In this document: piece by piece, positions 51,691 through 59,718 of the stretch
Numbering within the stretch: the first letter of the stretch is position 1
Layout of the letters: each line of letters begins with the position of its first letter
From: a virus
IMG/VR virus record: IMGVR_UViG_3300031758_000010
Coordinates: 62,001 to 126,000 of that record
Reading direction: 5' to 3' (one strand)
DNA: 64,000 nt
Notes under the pieces: generated by a model
The model's database searches: none
Told to the model about the DNA's origin: nothing
Seen by the model: only the letters and a program-made list of their open reading frames with translations
Program-made: the position numbers and the translations under genes

Positions 51691-52368
51691 TTATACTACA
51701 TTAATATAAGTTGACCAAACCATCCAATCGGGGTCATAAAATGATTGCAGCGAAGATAGGGTATTTCTTGAACAACGCCAAATTGGGTCCTCAAATCTTT
51801 CGCTGTAATCCCATTTAATATAGTTAATTATATTCTCCATTTCATTATCGGGAATGCTTTTTATAACATTGTACCTATCTTCACCCACAACGTCAATTTT
51901 AATTGGCTTAAAGTCCACCCACCATATAAGGCCATCACTTTCATGTTCAAACCAATAATTACCAGTGAATTGCCCCTCAACCGTATAATTCGCATTTGTT
52001 GTATAAATAACTTTATTAAAATTTACTGATTGCAAACACGCTGAAAGTTCTTTTCTAATTCTTTCGGGTATGTAGATATCCAATACAGAGTCATCAAATT
52101 GAATTAGATTTTTTACACCTATAAAGTCGGCAGAAACAAATTGGCTGAATTTAGTTACTTCGTCTAATAAAAACTCTAAAATGGCTTCTTTTGTATACGG
52201 TAAATCTTGTGGATTATCTATGGTAAAAACAGGTACCTCAAATCTTTCACCTGTAACACGATAAACGGTTTCTAAATACTCATCTTCATGAGTTTTAATA
52301 ATAATCCCGTTTACATCAATATTCTTAACAAAATCGGGTAATAATTTGAAAAATTTACTTATTTTCAT
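51691..52368 (-). CDS. Hypothetical protein
   Basis: 225 residues from the ATG at 52368, chosen because a late box lies 4 bases upstream. MKISKFFKLLPDFVKNID start, then a beta-rich body (YTVEGQFTGNYWFEHESDGL). No tag of the (I/L)xE type and no family recognised. Confidence 0.6.
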   Translation of the reverse strand: MKISKFFKLLPDFVKNIDVNGIIIKTHEDEYLETVYRVTGERFEVPVFTIDNPQDLPYTKEAILEFLLDEVTKFSQFVSADFIGVKNLIQFDDSVLDIYIPERIRKELSACLQSVNFNKVIYTTNANYTVEGQFTGNYWFEHESDGLIWWVDFKPIKIDVVGEDRYNVIKSIPDNEMENIINYIKWDYSERFEDPIWRCSRNTLSSLQSFYDPDWMVWSTYINVV

Positions 52369-52372
52369 TACT

Positions 52373-52398
52373 AATAAATATAAAAAGTTATATATTTG
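52373..52398. promoter_or_regulatory. Divergent promoter region: late box (minus) and TATATTTG (plus)
   Basis: Minus TATTTATT at 52373-52380, 4 bases from the 52368 ATG. Plus TATATTTG at 52391-52398, 4 bases from the 52403 ATG, without a clear -33. Confidence 0.45.
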
Positions 52399-52402
52399 TC
52401 TA

Positions 52403-52765
52403 ATGAATAGTTTAGAAAGGTTCAAAAAATATGTTGTTGGAAAAGAGTTTAACTTTCAAACAATGATATTCAAGGGTAAATTTACGTTAGTTAGAGTGAA
52501 AGAACGTAAATTAAACTATTTTGTACATACAGCTTACGGTGAATATGATACCGAATATGATTTAACCGTTAATTTAAACAAATGTCAGTGGTGGGCATTG
52601 GCGGGTTATTGGTTCGAACCTGTAAAAGGATTTAGGAGAGGTAAAAAAACCGCTAATGCGGGGTTAAGAGTTATTATCGATGAAGAAATAAGAAGTATGA
52701 TGAAATTGATTGGTGATGATAATGGAATTGGTAAAATAACCATTAAATGGTTACATGAGCATTAA
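52403..52765 (+). CDS. Hypothetical protein
   Basis: 120 residues from the ATG at 52403. Aromatic and basic, with KCQWWALAGYWFEPVKGFRR in the middle and an EEIRSMMKLIGDDNG helix near the end. No tag. Possibly early, from the host-type -7 element. Overlaps the convergent gene by four bases. Confidence 0.6.
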   Translation: MNSLERFKKYVVGKEFNFQTMIFKGKFTLVRVKERKLNYFVHTAYGEYDTEYDLTVNLNKCQWWALAGYWFEPVKGFRRGKKTANAGLRVIIDEEIRSMMKLIGDDNGIGKITIKWLHEH

Positions 52766-53214
52766 GATTTATAAATGAAGTTGTCTGCAGATATACTTGG
52801 CTTATTTTCAGACCTTAAACTACCTGTACCAAAACTATAAAAAATACTCATATCATCTGGAATAAATTGGTAGGCCTTTGACAAAGTATCATTAATTTTT
52901 AGCCTCAAATTATGAGATATGTCTGAAATTTTCTCCCAATTATCAGTACCATAATCACCCCAATCAAACGGAGTTAGTAAAGCTCCAGTTACAAACTTTT
53001 CACCACTTTTAATACTTTCTAACCAATATTCTCTAACTTCCATATTCAAAAATTTACCAAGCTCAATAAAATCAATATAAAGATTGACGTAAATCACAGT
53101 GGAATATTTTTCCCAATCAGGTGTAAATTCCCAACCTTTAACAAAAGGAAATACCTTTTTAGTTGCTCTAACCGATAAATCAATACCTTTAATTTGTTTT
53201 TCTGAAATTGCCAT
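52762..53214 (-). CDS. Hypothetical protein
   Basis: 150 residues, MAISEKQIKGIDLSVRATKK start. The first residues AISE-KQ resemble the (I/L)xE tag in miniature (ISE). The body has SFGTGSLRSENKP at the end. No family recognised. Late-type box 7 bases upstream. Confidence 0.55.
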   Translation of the reverse strand: MAISEKQIKGIDLSVRATKKVFPFVKGWEFTPDWEKYSTVIYVNLYIDFIELGKFLNMEVREYWLESIKSGEKFVTGALLTPFDWGDYGTDNWEKISDISHNLRLKINDTLSKAYQFIPDDMSIFYSFGTGSLRSENKPSISADNFIYKS

Positions 53215-53221
53215 TGTATTG

Positions 53222-53229
53222 AATAAATA
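53222..53229 (-). promoter_or_regulatory. Late-type promoter box TATTTATT before 53214
   Basis: Minus TATTTATT 7 bases before the ATG at 53214. Confidence 0.5.
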
Positions 53230-53239
53230 TACAATAAAC

Positions 53240-53270
53240 TAAAAGGGGTTACTTGACCCCCTTTTTTAAC
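53240..53270 (-). terminator. Terminator at the end of the CYTH gene
   Basis: AAAAGGGG and CCCCCTTTTT arms; the hairpin overlaps the CYTH stop codon and the T run follows in the minus direction. Confidence 0.7.
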
Positions 53271-53710
53271 TTACCACCTACAACCCTATTCTTCTTTGCT
53301 ATATTCAAGTTTGACCAATCCTTATTACCCGTGATTTCTTCACCACAATAATCAGGAATATTAACAAGATTAATCTCATATTCTATTTCTGCCGATGTTT
53401 TACCATCAGGGTATACATCTATATCAACTTTGTTACCTTCAAACGTTGTTTTATATCTTGTTTTTTCAAGTTTAATATCGGTAGATTGATACAGGTGATT
53501 TGCATCCTGTATAGGAATTTCATATTCATACTCAGACTTTGTCGTCTTATCAATCTTAACTTTGTAGGCAACCCATGCTTCCTTATCATCAATGATTCTA
53601 ACCCTGAATTGTTTCTTCTTATCAAACATAAGATAGGCTTGTTTGATATGAATCGGGGTTAGACCTTCAGGTAGATACTTGAGTTTGAATTTACGTTCCC
53701 TTTCTATCAT
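53249..53710 (-). CDS. CYTH-domain phosphatase-like protein
   Basis: 153 residues beginning MIERERKFKLKYLP, the E-x-E-R-K motif of CYTH (triphosphate tunnel) proteins. FRVRIID, AYKVKIDK and TSAEIEYEI supply the alternating Arg/Lys and Glu strands of the tunnel. Members hydrolyse triphosphates (thiamine triphosphate, polyphosphate) or cyclise ATP; the substrate here is unknown. Overlaps the upstream gene by four bases. Confidence 0.85.
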   Translation of the reverse strand: MIERERKFKLKYLPEGLTPIHIKQAYLMFDKKKQFRVRIIDDKEAWVAYKVKIDKTTKSEYEYEIPIQDANHLYQSTDIKLEKTRYKTTFEGNKVDIDVYPDGKTSAEIEYEINLVNIPDYCGEEITGNKDWSNLNIAKKNRVVGGKLKKGVK

Positions 53711-53976
53711 CGGTATTTGTTATAAAGGTTTTCTAAAACCTCAATTTCCTCAGTTGTCATCTGATAATATTTGTCAGATAACAATAGCATTTTATCACTG
53801 AACTCAATTTCATTTGCGGTCATTTTTGTGTCATCCTTAACTTTGTGACGACTCAAATGACCCACTTCTCCAAGATAGTTAATTAATAGTTGAATTTCTC
53901 TGTCAGTACAAGAATCAACAAATTCATCAATTTCAATGTCAACATCAACGTCGACTGTAGTGTAAATGGTTCCCAT
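53707..53976 (-). CDS. Small acidic protein upstream of CYTH
   Basis: 89 residues, MGTIYTTVDVDVDIEIDEFV start, with a Cys/Asp helix and an EEIEVLENLYNKYR end. Translationally coupled to the CYTH gene. The start with alternating Val and Asp is reminiscent of phage early proteins. Unknown. Confidence 0.6.
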   Translation of the reverse strand: MGTIYTTVDVDVDIEIDEFVDSCTDREIQLLINYLGEVGHLSRHKVKDDTKMTANEIEFSDKMLLLSDKYYQMTTEEIEVLENLYNKYR

Positions 53977-53977
53977 G

Positions 53978-54067
53978 TTATTTATCTTTTTCGGTTTTAA
54001 TTGTTATTACACAAATTAAGAACAAGTATACGTAAAACGATATAATTGCTAATATTACTCCTACCAC
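53978..54067 (-). CDS. Possible 29-residue membrane peptide
   Basis: GTG start at 54067, stop TAA one base before the next ATG. It encodes a single hydrophobic segment (VILAIISFYVYLFLICVI) with a basic tail, and lies in the leader behind a host-type promoter. Supported only by composition and position. Confidence 0.35.
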   Translation of the reverse strand: MVGVILAIISFYVYLFLICVITIKTEKDK

Positions 54068-54082
54068 TTGTTTAATTTTCTA

Positions 54083-54113
54083 CAAATGTAAGAACAAAAA
54101 CCTAAACAGACAA
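54083..54113 (-). promoter_or_regulatory. Bacteroidota-type promoter for the CYTH operon
   Basis: Minus TTG at 54113-54111, 20 bases, then TACATTTG at 54090-54083. Confidence 0.6.
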
Positions 54114-54115
54114 AT

Positions 54116-54448
54116 TTAATTTGGTGTGATATCTGAACAAATATCTAACAAAGATTCAAGACTGATTTTGATATTCTCAGATTCCAACTTGTTAAGGATT
54201 CTTTTTAGACTTAAACCAATAATAAAGTGGTCAATACCACCAACAGTTATTGTTCCAATAAAGGCAAAAGCCCAATAAGTAATTGGCCATGGAGACCAAA
54301 TTAAAGCCATTGATAATACGGCAACAAACGTTAATGCAAAAAATGGTTTAAGCCAATTCTTCATTCTGTTTAACCATCTGTAGATTCCTAAATCGAAATA
54401 GTTATCGTGGAATACTTTTTTGATTCTGTTAATTTCTAATTGTGTCAT
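54116..54448 (-). CDS. Two-helix membrane protein
   Basis: 110 residues with membrane segments at about 30-48 and 52-75 (SPWPITYWAFAFIGTITVGG), flanked by basic and polar regions. Starts 5 bases after the gene at 54453. Unknown. Confidence 0.6.
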   Translation of the reverse strand: MTQLEINRIKKVFHDNYFDLGIYRWLNRMKNWLKPFFALTFVAVLSMALIWSPWPITYWAFAFIGTITVGGIDHFIIGLSLKRILNKLESENIKISLESLLDICSDITPN

Positions 54449-54452
54449 AGTA

Positions 54453-54965
54453 TTAATCTCTTATATAGTTATCTGGTATAACCTCTAAAACTTCTCTATC
54501 ACTTACTCCACCCCCCAATAATTGAAATATCTGACCATTTATTTGGTCTACGTGAATCCAAATTTCTTTCATATTTAATTTACTGTCATTAAAACTTCCA
54601 ACCTCAGACCCCATATCAGTAAGATAATCAAATAACCAAGACAATAAAATTTGTTTTTCTCTACTCTCTGTTAATTCAGGTATTATAACATTAACAGTTG
54701 CATCATAATGGTCTGGCATTTCTTCATCAAGTACTTGAAGTTCAGTTATAATAAATGGTAATTCAAACGGAATCATAATTTCATCCTCATCTGCCGCTGA
54801 ACAATAAAGATAACCACCAAGTTTGGACTGTACCATTGCTTGTAGGTAAGGATATTTTTTGGTAATATCTAATAATTCATCTATACCACCAAAATATTTT
54901 GCAATGTCAAAAATATCTTGACCTTTATCCATCATTGATATTATGGTTTCAGAAACTCTACTCAT
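54453..54965 (-). CDS. Hypothetical acidic protein
   Basis: 170 residues, MSRVSETIISMMDKGQDIFD start, with VSE near the N-terminus that is not preceded by a tag helix. A beta-rich acidic middle (CSAADEDEIMIPFELPFIIT) and a GGGVSD loop near the end. No family recognised. Late-type box 4 bases upstream. Confidence 0.55.
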   Translation of the reverse strand: MSRVSETIISMMDKGQDIFDIAKYFGGIDELLDITKKYPYLQAMVQSKLGGYLYCSAADEDEIMIPFELPFIITELQVLDEEMPDHYDATVNVIIPELTESREKQILLSWLFDYLTDMGSEVGSFNDSKLNMKEIWIHVDQINGQIFQLLGGGVSDREVLEVIPDNYIRD

Positions 54966-54969
54966 AATC

Positions 54970-54999
54970 TATAAATATAAATATTATGAGATATTTATA
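54970..54999. promoter_or_regulatory. Divergent late-type boxes between 54965 and 55014
   Basis: Minus TATTTATA at 54970-54977, 4 bases from the 54965 ATG. Plus TATTTATA at 54992-54999, 14 bases from the 55014 ATG. Confidence 0.55.
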
Positions 55000-55013
55000 A
55001 TAAACTTAAAGTC

Positions 55014-55289
55014 ATGGATTGGATATTATTTTTAACAGTCATTTGGAAGACATGGAAATATCATATGGGAATGTGTTTATTGATATTAACTGGGTATTTT
55101 ATGAATGAGTTTGGTTTTTGGGAAGATGAATACAGTTTATTTTACACATATGGTTTTGTTAGTTTGATTATCCCTGCTTTGGTTGTTATACCAATGATAC
55201 TTATGGTTAGGGATTCGTATAAACATTATTTAGGTGTTAAAAAATACTATCCAAACGGATACATTAATAGAGATAAAACCAATAAATAA
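55014..55289 (+). CDS. Membrane protein
   Basis: 91 residues with two hydrophobic segments (about 13-28 and 44-66) and a basic tail ending GYINRDKTNK. It begins a five-gene plus-strand operon; its stop overlaps the next start (TAATG). Unknown. Confidence 0.6.
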   Translation: MDWILFLTVIWKTWKYHMGMCLLILTGYFMNEFGFWEDEYSLFYTYGFVSLIIPALVVIPMILMVRDSYKHYLGVKKYYPNGYINRDKTNK

Positions 55290-55690
55290 TGTTACTTAAC
55301 GCTTTTATTTTTTTAGTTTTTGCAGGTATAACCAAAGGATTTTTGGATTATTATGCCGACTCAGGAATTAAAGAGAAGGAATGGAGAAACAAATATAAGA
55401 TATCCGAACACGGTGATTTGATTAAGACTGAGGATATAAAACATTGGTGGTATTTAGGTTTATATAAACCAAGATTCGCAGAAAGATTTCCATTTAGTAC
55501 GACAATATTGGTGGCTTTCACAGATAGATGGCACTTGGCTCAGTTAATTATGTTAAGATTCTTCTATTTGGCGGTAGCTGTAGGTGTGAGTAATAGTATA
55601 TGGTGGGAATTATTATTATCATTCGTTGTATTTCCTATGGTAATAGGGGTGTTCTTTGATTTCACCTATTGTAAACTCAAAAAGAGATGA
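55289..55690 (+). CDS. Membrane protein
   Basis: 133 residues: an N-terminal hydrophobic segment (LNAFIFLVFAGITKGFL), an aromatic middle region (HWWYLGLYKP) and a C-terminal membrane pair (about 85-125). Shares its operon with the previous membrane gene, so the two may form a complex. Unknown. Confidence 0.6.
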   Translation: MLLNAFIFLVFAGITKGFLDYYADSGIKEKEWRNKYKISEHGDLIKTEDIKHWWYLGLYKPRFAERFPFSTTILVAFTDRWHLAQLIMLRFFYLAVAVGVSNSIWWELLLSFVVFPMVIGVFFDFTYCKLKKR

Positions 55691-56109
55691 AATTTATAAT
55701 CAAAGAAAGTAAGTTTAAAGAAACTATTATTGATAACATAGACAAGAATGGTCTATTAGATACACTTACTGTTACAAATATGAGTTTTACCAAATTGTTC
55801 TCAATGATTGGTATGGATTTTCTAACCAACAAAGTAATGATTAATTTTATTAGAGATTTTATAAAAGATTATGGAGTTTTTTCAGTTCACGATATAGGTG
55901 AAGACCCAATTCCATATAATAAAACGGGTGATGAATATAGAGAAATATCATATTTTTCAAAACAATATGTATATGTTGATGTTTATAGTGGAAATAACAA
56001 TTTGGGTAATTTCAAAGTACATTATGAAAATTTATCTGATGATATACTGACGGAAGTCTTTGATTTAGTTATGGAAGCATATGAGGATGGAAAATTTAAC
56101 AACATATGA
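55687..56109 (+). CDS. Tagged hypothetical protein
   Basis: 140 residues, MKFIIKE-SKFKETIIDN: short tag ending IKE. The body is acidic with no recognised motif. Four-base overlaps with both neighbours. Candidate internal virion protein inside an otherwise membrane-protein operon. Confidence 0.6.
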   Translation: MKFIIKESKFKETIIDNIDKNGLLDTLTVTNMSFTKLFSMIGMDFLTNKVMINFIRDFIKDYGVFSVHDIGEDPIPYNKTGDEYREISYFSKQYVYVDVYSGNNNLGNFKVHYENLSDDILTEVFDLVMEAYEDGKFNNI

Positions 56110-56435
56110 TTCTCAACAATAAAATATTAAATAAACTTATTAACTCGGATTATATCAAAAAGATATATCCGATGATTGACCGTATTGACACAAGAGTTGT
56201 TTGGGATGGGGATGAAGAATTTCCATTTTACAATATCGAATTGAATATACATTTAAATGACCCTGATATAACAACTTTCAATATGTTTGAAAAAGGGTTT
56301 GACCCACATTATTTGATTAATGAACATATGATTTTCATACTTAAAATGGCGGGAATTAACAGAAACACCGCAACAATAGAACAAGTTTATATTAATGTAT
56401 TAAGTCCTAACGGAGAAAATATATATAGGTATTAA
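56106..56435 (+). CDS. Hypothetical protein
   Basis: 109 residues, MILNNKILNKLINSDYIKKI start. Alpha/beta, with FPFYNIELNIHLNDPDI in the middle. No (I/L)xE tag. Overlaps the upstream tagged gene by four bases. Confidence 0.55.
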   Translation: MILNNKILNKLINSDYIKKIYPMIDRIDTRVVWDGDEEFPFYNIELNIHLNDPDITTFNMFEKGFDPHYLINEHMIFILKMAGINRNTATIEQVYINVLSPNGENIYRY

Positions 56436-56446
56436 AATTAAATAAA

Positions 56447-56938
56447 ATGAATAATAATTTAAAAGAAGAATTACAAAGGATTAAAGAAATAATGGAGGTT
56501 TTAAATGAACAACTTCCATCAGTTCCTCAGTTATCTGATATAGGACTATCTTTACCCACGCCAGCAAGTACCTTTAGTGAACCAAGTTGTAAAGAAGAAT
56601 ATACGAAAGAAGAACTAGTTAAGGGTCTTGTGAAATGGTGTAAAAGTAAACCAAATTTTAATAAAGATGCCGGTAACAGAGCAGGTGTAATACACAACGA
56701 TTTAATTAATGTGTCAACTTCAATGATTACTACAGGTGAACTTAAAAATACCAAAACAACAGAGTCTTTTTGTGGTGTAATTAATAATTATTATTCAAAA
56801 GGATGGGACTTTATAAAGGACATTGATAATAAAACTCTTCTTAGTTGGGATAATGTCTATGAATCAATTCCTCAAAGTATTAAAACTGACTCAAAACAAC
56901 AAAAATGTAAAATAAGACGTACTAGTTTTGATGCCTGA
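56447..56938 (+). CDS. Tagged hypothetical protein with Cys residues
   Basis: 163 residues. Leader MNNNLKEELQRIKEIMEVLNE-Q ends LNE. A Pro/Ser linker follows (LPSVPQLSDIGLSLPTPAST), then a helical domain with conserved-looking Cys and Trp (LVKGLVKWCKSKPNFNKDAG). The linker after the tag fits a cleaved leader. Unknown function. Confidence 0.6.
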   Translation: MNNNLKEELQRIKEIMEVLNEQLPSVPQLSDIGLSLPTPASTFSEPSCKEEYTKEELVKGLVKWCKSKPNFNKDAGNRAGVIHNDLINVSTSMITTGELKNTKTTESFCGVINNYYSKGWDFIKDIDNKTLLSWDNVYESIPQSIKTDSKQQKCKIRRTSFDA

Positions 56939-56957
56939 TTAAGTATAACAAAAAAGA

Positions 56958-57356
56958 TTAATATACTGGTGTGTTTCTTCTGTGAGGGTAGATTGATACT
57001 TCATCAATATCAACATCAAACTTCTCACTAAACCAATCGGCAACAACATCCATAACCTTTGTTTCTCTAATTGATACCATGAGACGGATTGTCTCTACAA
57101 TATCAGGATGGATGTGTAAGTTACCAATACCATAATGTTTGCGTGCCTCCATACCAAAGTACGCGTCATCAAATTCGCCTGAACCAAAAAAGTAATATGT
57201 GATTCCCCCATTCCCTGTATTAGGGAGTAATGCAATTCTATATGCGTCACGATTATGAGGATTTACAATTTTTTTGCCATCTGATTCTGAAAATTTCTCA
57301 TCCAAATATTTGTAGATGATACTATGAAGTTGAGTTTGTGTTATTATATATCTCAT
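56958..57356 (-). CDS. Paralogue family member with degenerate tag (ITQ)
   Basis: 132 residues, MRYIITQ-TQLHSIIYKYLD start. It has the YLD helix and a WFSEKFDVDIDEV ending of the family, with a longer middle that contains a NTGNGGITYYFFGSGE insertion. Gln replaces Glu in the tag, so cleavage by an (I/L)xE protease is not expected. One base after the upstream gene. Confidence 0.6.
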   Translation of the reverse strand: MRYIITQTQLHSIIYKYLDEKFSESDGKKIVNPHNRDAYRIALLPNTGNGGITYYFFGSGEFDDAYFGMEARKHYGIGNLHIHPDIVETIRLMVSIRETKVMDVVADWFSEKFDVDIDEVSIYPHRRNTPVY

Positions 57357-57357
57357 A

Positions 57358-57663
57358 TTAGGATAACGAATTTATTTTTAAATCATATTCTTTTTCTAAG
57401 TAAAGTGCCATCATGTCTATGAACGTGATAATTTTTATACTAAACATATCCCACTCATTACTAAAATATCCTCCATTAAAATAATAATTATGGAGCTCAC
57501 CTTCTGAGGGAGAGCCAACTAATAACTCTCCATCAGGACCCCATAATACTTTCCATTTTTCACCGTCATAATTTCTTATCTCCAATTTTGAATTCTTAAA
57601 TCTTGAATCAAAAAACGGTTTCATTAGTTTGTAAAGTTGTTCTTGGTTTAAAAGGTATTCCAT
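57358..57663 (-). CDS. Paralogue family member with degenerate tag (LNQ)
   Basis: 101 residues, MEYLLNQ-EQLYKLMKPFFD start. The C-terminal helix resembles the family (FIDMMALYLEKEYDLKINS), though the central VNSENDEYAQI motif is replaced by DGELLVGSPSEGE. Gln in the tag position. Late-type box 4 bases upstream. Confidence 0.55.
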   Translation of the reverse strand: MEYLLNQEQLYKLMKPFFDSRFKNSKLEIRNYDGEKWKVLWGPDGELLVGSPSEGELHNYYFNGGYFSNEWDMFSIKIITFIDMMALYLEKEYDLKINSLS

Positions 57664-57667
57664 AACG

Positions 57668-57675
57668 TATAAATA
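57668..57675 (-). promoter_or_regulatory. Late-type promoter box TATTTATA before 57663
   Basis: Minus TATTTATA 4 bases before the ATG at 57663. Confidence 0.55.
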
Positions 57676-57993
57676 TTAACCAGCACCGTAATCTGAGTAG
57701 GGGTATTTAATTTCAATACCAATTTTACCCTCAACCCATTTTGCAATTATCATTAAAGAACGAGTCAAGTTCAAAGAAAAGAATTCTGCAACTTCGGTTA
57801 GAATATCTGAACTTATATAACAATCATCACTCATGTAATAATATGCAATTTTTGCATATTGATTGTCTTTATAACTACGTTCAGATTCAAAGAAATAATG
57901 ACCTCCACCATCTTCACGATGATAAAAGTCCTGAGTATTAAGATACTTAAATACTATACTATCAATTTGAGATTCGGTTATTAGATATTTCAT
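57676..57993 (-). CDS. Tandem paralogue, tag MKYLITE
   Basis: 105 residues, MKYLITE-SQIDSIVFKYLN, then a YFFESERSYKDNQYAKIAYY strand pair, and EVAEFFSLNLTRSLMIIAKWVEGKI. Full family layout. No late box immediately upstream; 1 base after the gene before it, so cotranscribed. Confidence 0.65.
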   Translation of the reverse strand: MKYLITESQIDSIVFKYLNTQDFYHREDGGGHYFFESERSYKDNQYAKIAYYYMSDDCYISSDILTEVAEFFSLNLTRSLMIIAKWVEGKIGIEIKYPYSDYGAG

Positions 57994-57994
57994 A

Positions 57995-58378
57995 TTAAGA
58001 GATATTAGCGTTTCTCACATCAAATACTTTATATTCGGGGAACACAACATTAAAGGCGTCTGACATTAAATATTTACCGTGAACATACCAAAAAGGATGT
58101 GGAAGTATCTTTTCAAACAAGTCACCAAATTCTCTACTATAATATAATTCACCTGTCATACCATCCTCATATATAACAAAAACACATATTGTTTCACCAT
58201 TAGAATTGGATATGAAAATTCTATTAGTTCCATCATCATATGAATCAAATTGGTCAACAATGTAAGGAATAATTTTATCCTTTATCTTATTGTATTGTTC
58301 CTCATATTGAAAATCCCTCCAATCCCTTTCAAGTTCGGAGATAAGTTTAAGTTGTGATTCTGTGATTATATATTTCAT
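57995..58378 (-). CDS. Tagged protein with a body unlike the paralogues
   Basis: 127 residues, MKYIITE-SQLKLISELERD. It shares only the first 11 residues with its neighbours. The rest (NRIFISNSNGETICVFVIYE and HPFWYVHGKYLMSDAF) is a different fold. This swap of body behind an identical tag is strong internal evidence that the tag is a separate module. Confidence 0.65.
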   Translation of the reverse strand: MKYIITESQLKLISELERDWRDFQYEEQYNKIKDKIIPYIVDQFDSYDDGTNRIFISNSNGETICVFVIYEDGMTGELYYSREFGDLFEKILPHPFWYVHGKYLMSDAFNVVFPEYKVFDVRNANIS

Positions 58379-58381
58379 GTT

Positions 58382-58693
58382 TTAAAAATAATATACAACG
58401 ATATCTGATTGAACATCAACCGCACTATAATGTGTGCCAGTTTTACTTTCAACCCACTTAGAAATTGCGGAAATAGCATCGATATTACTCAAAGAAAAGA
58501 AAGAAACGATTTCATCCATTAATTTTCTATCAATCGTACACCAATAACTATTGAATCTAATTTGAGCGTATTCATCTTTCTCTGAATTAAGGAAATAACC
58601 GTTTATTCCATACTCCATATAAACAAAGTCCTGATTATCCAAATACTTAAAGATTAGGTTTTCAATTTGAGATTCGGTGATTAGGTATTTCAT
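58382..58693 (-). CDS. Tandem paralogue, tag MKYLITE
   Basis: 103 residues from the ATG at 58693, the start supported by a late box 5 bases upstream. MKYLITE-SQIENLIFKYLD, then FLNSEKDEYAQIRFNSYWC and EIVSFFSLSNIDAISAISKWVE. An in-frame upstream extension exists but would precede the box. Confidence 0.65.
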   Translation of the reverse strand: MKYLITESQIENLIFKYLDNQDFVYMEYGINGYFLNSEKDEYAQIRFNSYWCTIDRKLMDEIVSFFSLSNIDAISAISKWVESKTGTHYSAVDVQSDIVVYYF

Positions 58694-58698
58694 ATGAT

Positions 58699-58706
58699 TA
58701 TAAATA
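58699..58706 (-). promoter_or_regulatory. Late-type promoter box TATTTATA before 58693
   Basis: Minus TATTTATA 5 bases before the ATG at 58693. Confidence 0.55.
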
Positions 58707-58718
58707 TAACGTATTACT

Positions 58719-59036
58719 CTATCTAACGTGTACTTCCCTAACATTCGTATCCAATTTATTTTCAACCCATCTACCGATAATATATTTAGAATCATTAAAG
58801 TCCAATGAAAAGAATGTGGTAATCTCATCAATCAATTCATGATTTATCCAACAATCACCATCTCGATAGAAATTAATTAATGAATCAGTATATAAATCTT
58901 CACTTGAATTAAGAAAGTGAATTATATTGCTAAACCCAAAAGACGTTTTAGGTGATTTTTTTATAATAAAGTCCTGATTATCGAGGTACTTAAAAACAAC
59001 ATTATCAAGCTTAGATTCGGTGATAAGATATTTCAT
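58719..59036 (-). CDS. Tandem paralogue, tag MKYLITE
   Basis: 105 residues, MKYLITE-SKLDNVVFKYLD, then NSSEDLYTDSLINFYRDGDC and EITTFFSLDFNDSKYIIGRWVENKL. The W-V-E ending and FFS motif are conserved across the family. Confidence 0.65.
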   Translation of the reverse strand: MKYLITESKLDNVVFKYLDNQDFIIKKSPKTSFGFSNIIHFLNSSEDLYTDSLINFYRDGDCWINHELIDEITTFFSLDFNDSKYIIGRWVENKLDTNVREVHVR

Positions 59037-59040
59037 ATGA

Positions 59041-59048
59041 TATAAATA
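59041..59048 (-). promoter_or_regulatory. Late-type promoter box TATTTATA before 59036
   Basis: Minus TATTTATA 4 bases before the ATG at 59036. Confidence 0.55.
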
Positions 59049-59378
59049 TTAGTTAGGAGTTCTTAAAGAAGAAACCATATCTTCAGTGACAAAGAATATG
59101 TTGGTAACCTTCATTTTTAAATTATTTTCAACCCACTTACCAATAACTTTTTTAGAATTAGATTCTCGCAGAGAAAAGAAGGAAGAAATTTCGTTAACCA
59201 ATTTATAAGATATAAAACACCACTCATCATTTTCATCATATCTAATCTGAGCATATTCATCATTTTCGGAATTAACAAAAAATAAACTAACACTATCGCC
59301 GACAACAATAAAGTCCTGATTATTCAAGTACTTAAAGATTACATTATCAATTTGTGATTCGGTGATAATATATTTCAT
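59049..59378 (-). CDS. Tandem paralogue, tag MKYIITE
   Basis: 109 residues, MKYIITE-SQIDNVIFKYLN, then FVNSENDEYAQIRYDENDEW and EISSFFSLRESNSKKVIGKWVE. Closest in the middle region to the member at 59719. Confidence 0.65.
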   Translation of the reverse strand: MKYIITESQIDNVIFKYLNNQDFIVVGDSVSLFFVNSENDEYAQIRYDENDEWCFISYKLVNEISSFFSLRESNSKKVIGKWVENNLKMKVTNIFFVTEDMVSSLRTPN

Positions 59379-59382
59379 ATGA

Positions 59383-59390
59383 TATAAATA
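59383..59390 (-). promoter_or_regulatory. Late-type promoter box TATTTATA before 59378
   Basis: Minus TATTTATA 4 bases before the ATG at 59378. Confidence 0.55.
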
Positions 59391-59400
59391 CTAGTTATAT

Positions 59401-59706
59401 CTATCTAATTATAATTTCTTTAACTCTTCTACCCAAAGTATTTTCAACCCATCTGGCAATAACATATTTAGAACCATCAAATTCCATAGAGAAGAATTCT
59501 GCAATTTCATTAATTAACTCAAAACTCATGACACACTCACCACCACTTCTATAGTATTGGATTAATCCGCCCGAAAATTCATCATTTTCTGAATTAACGA
59601 AGTAAGTTATATTATCACTATTCATTTTCTTAATAATAAAGTCCTGATTATCCAAATACATGAATATAAGGTTATCAATCTGTGATTCGGTGATAAGATA
59701 TTTCAT
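59401..59706 (-). CDS. Tandem paralogue, tag MKYLITE
   Basis: 101 residues, MKYLITE-SQIDNLIFMYLD, then FVNSENDEFSGGLIQYYRSGG and EIAEFFSMEFDGSKYVIARWVE. Resembles the member at 58719 in its middle strands, so two subtypes alternate along the array. Confidence 0.65.
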   Translation of the reverse strand: MKYLITESQIDNLIFMYLDNQDFIIKKMNSDNITYFVNSENDEFSGGLIQYYRSGGECVMSFELINEIAEFFSMEFDGSKYVIARWVENTLGRRVKEIIIR

Positions 59707-59710
59707 ATGG

Positions 59711-59718
59711 TATAAATA
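59711..59718 (-). promoter_or_regulatory. Late-type promoter box TATTTATA before 59706
   Basis: Minus TATTTATA 4 bases before the ATG at 59706. Confidence 0.55.

Noticed and set aside
56958-57663. Counting these two genes as tagged
   Set aside because: Their N-termini read ITQ and LNQ, lacking the Glu needed for (I/L)xE cleavage; kept only as family members.
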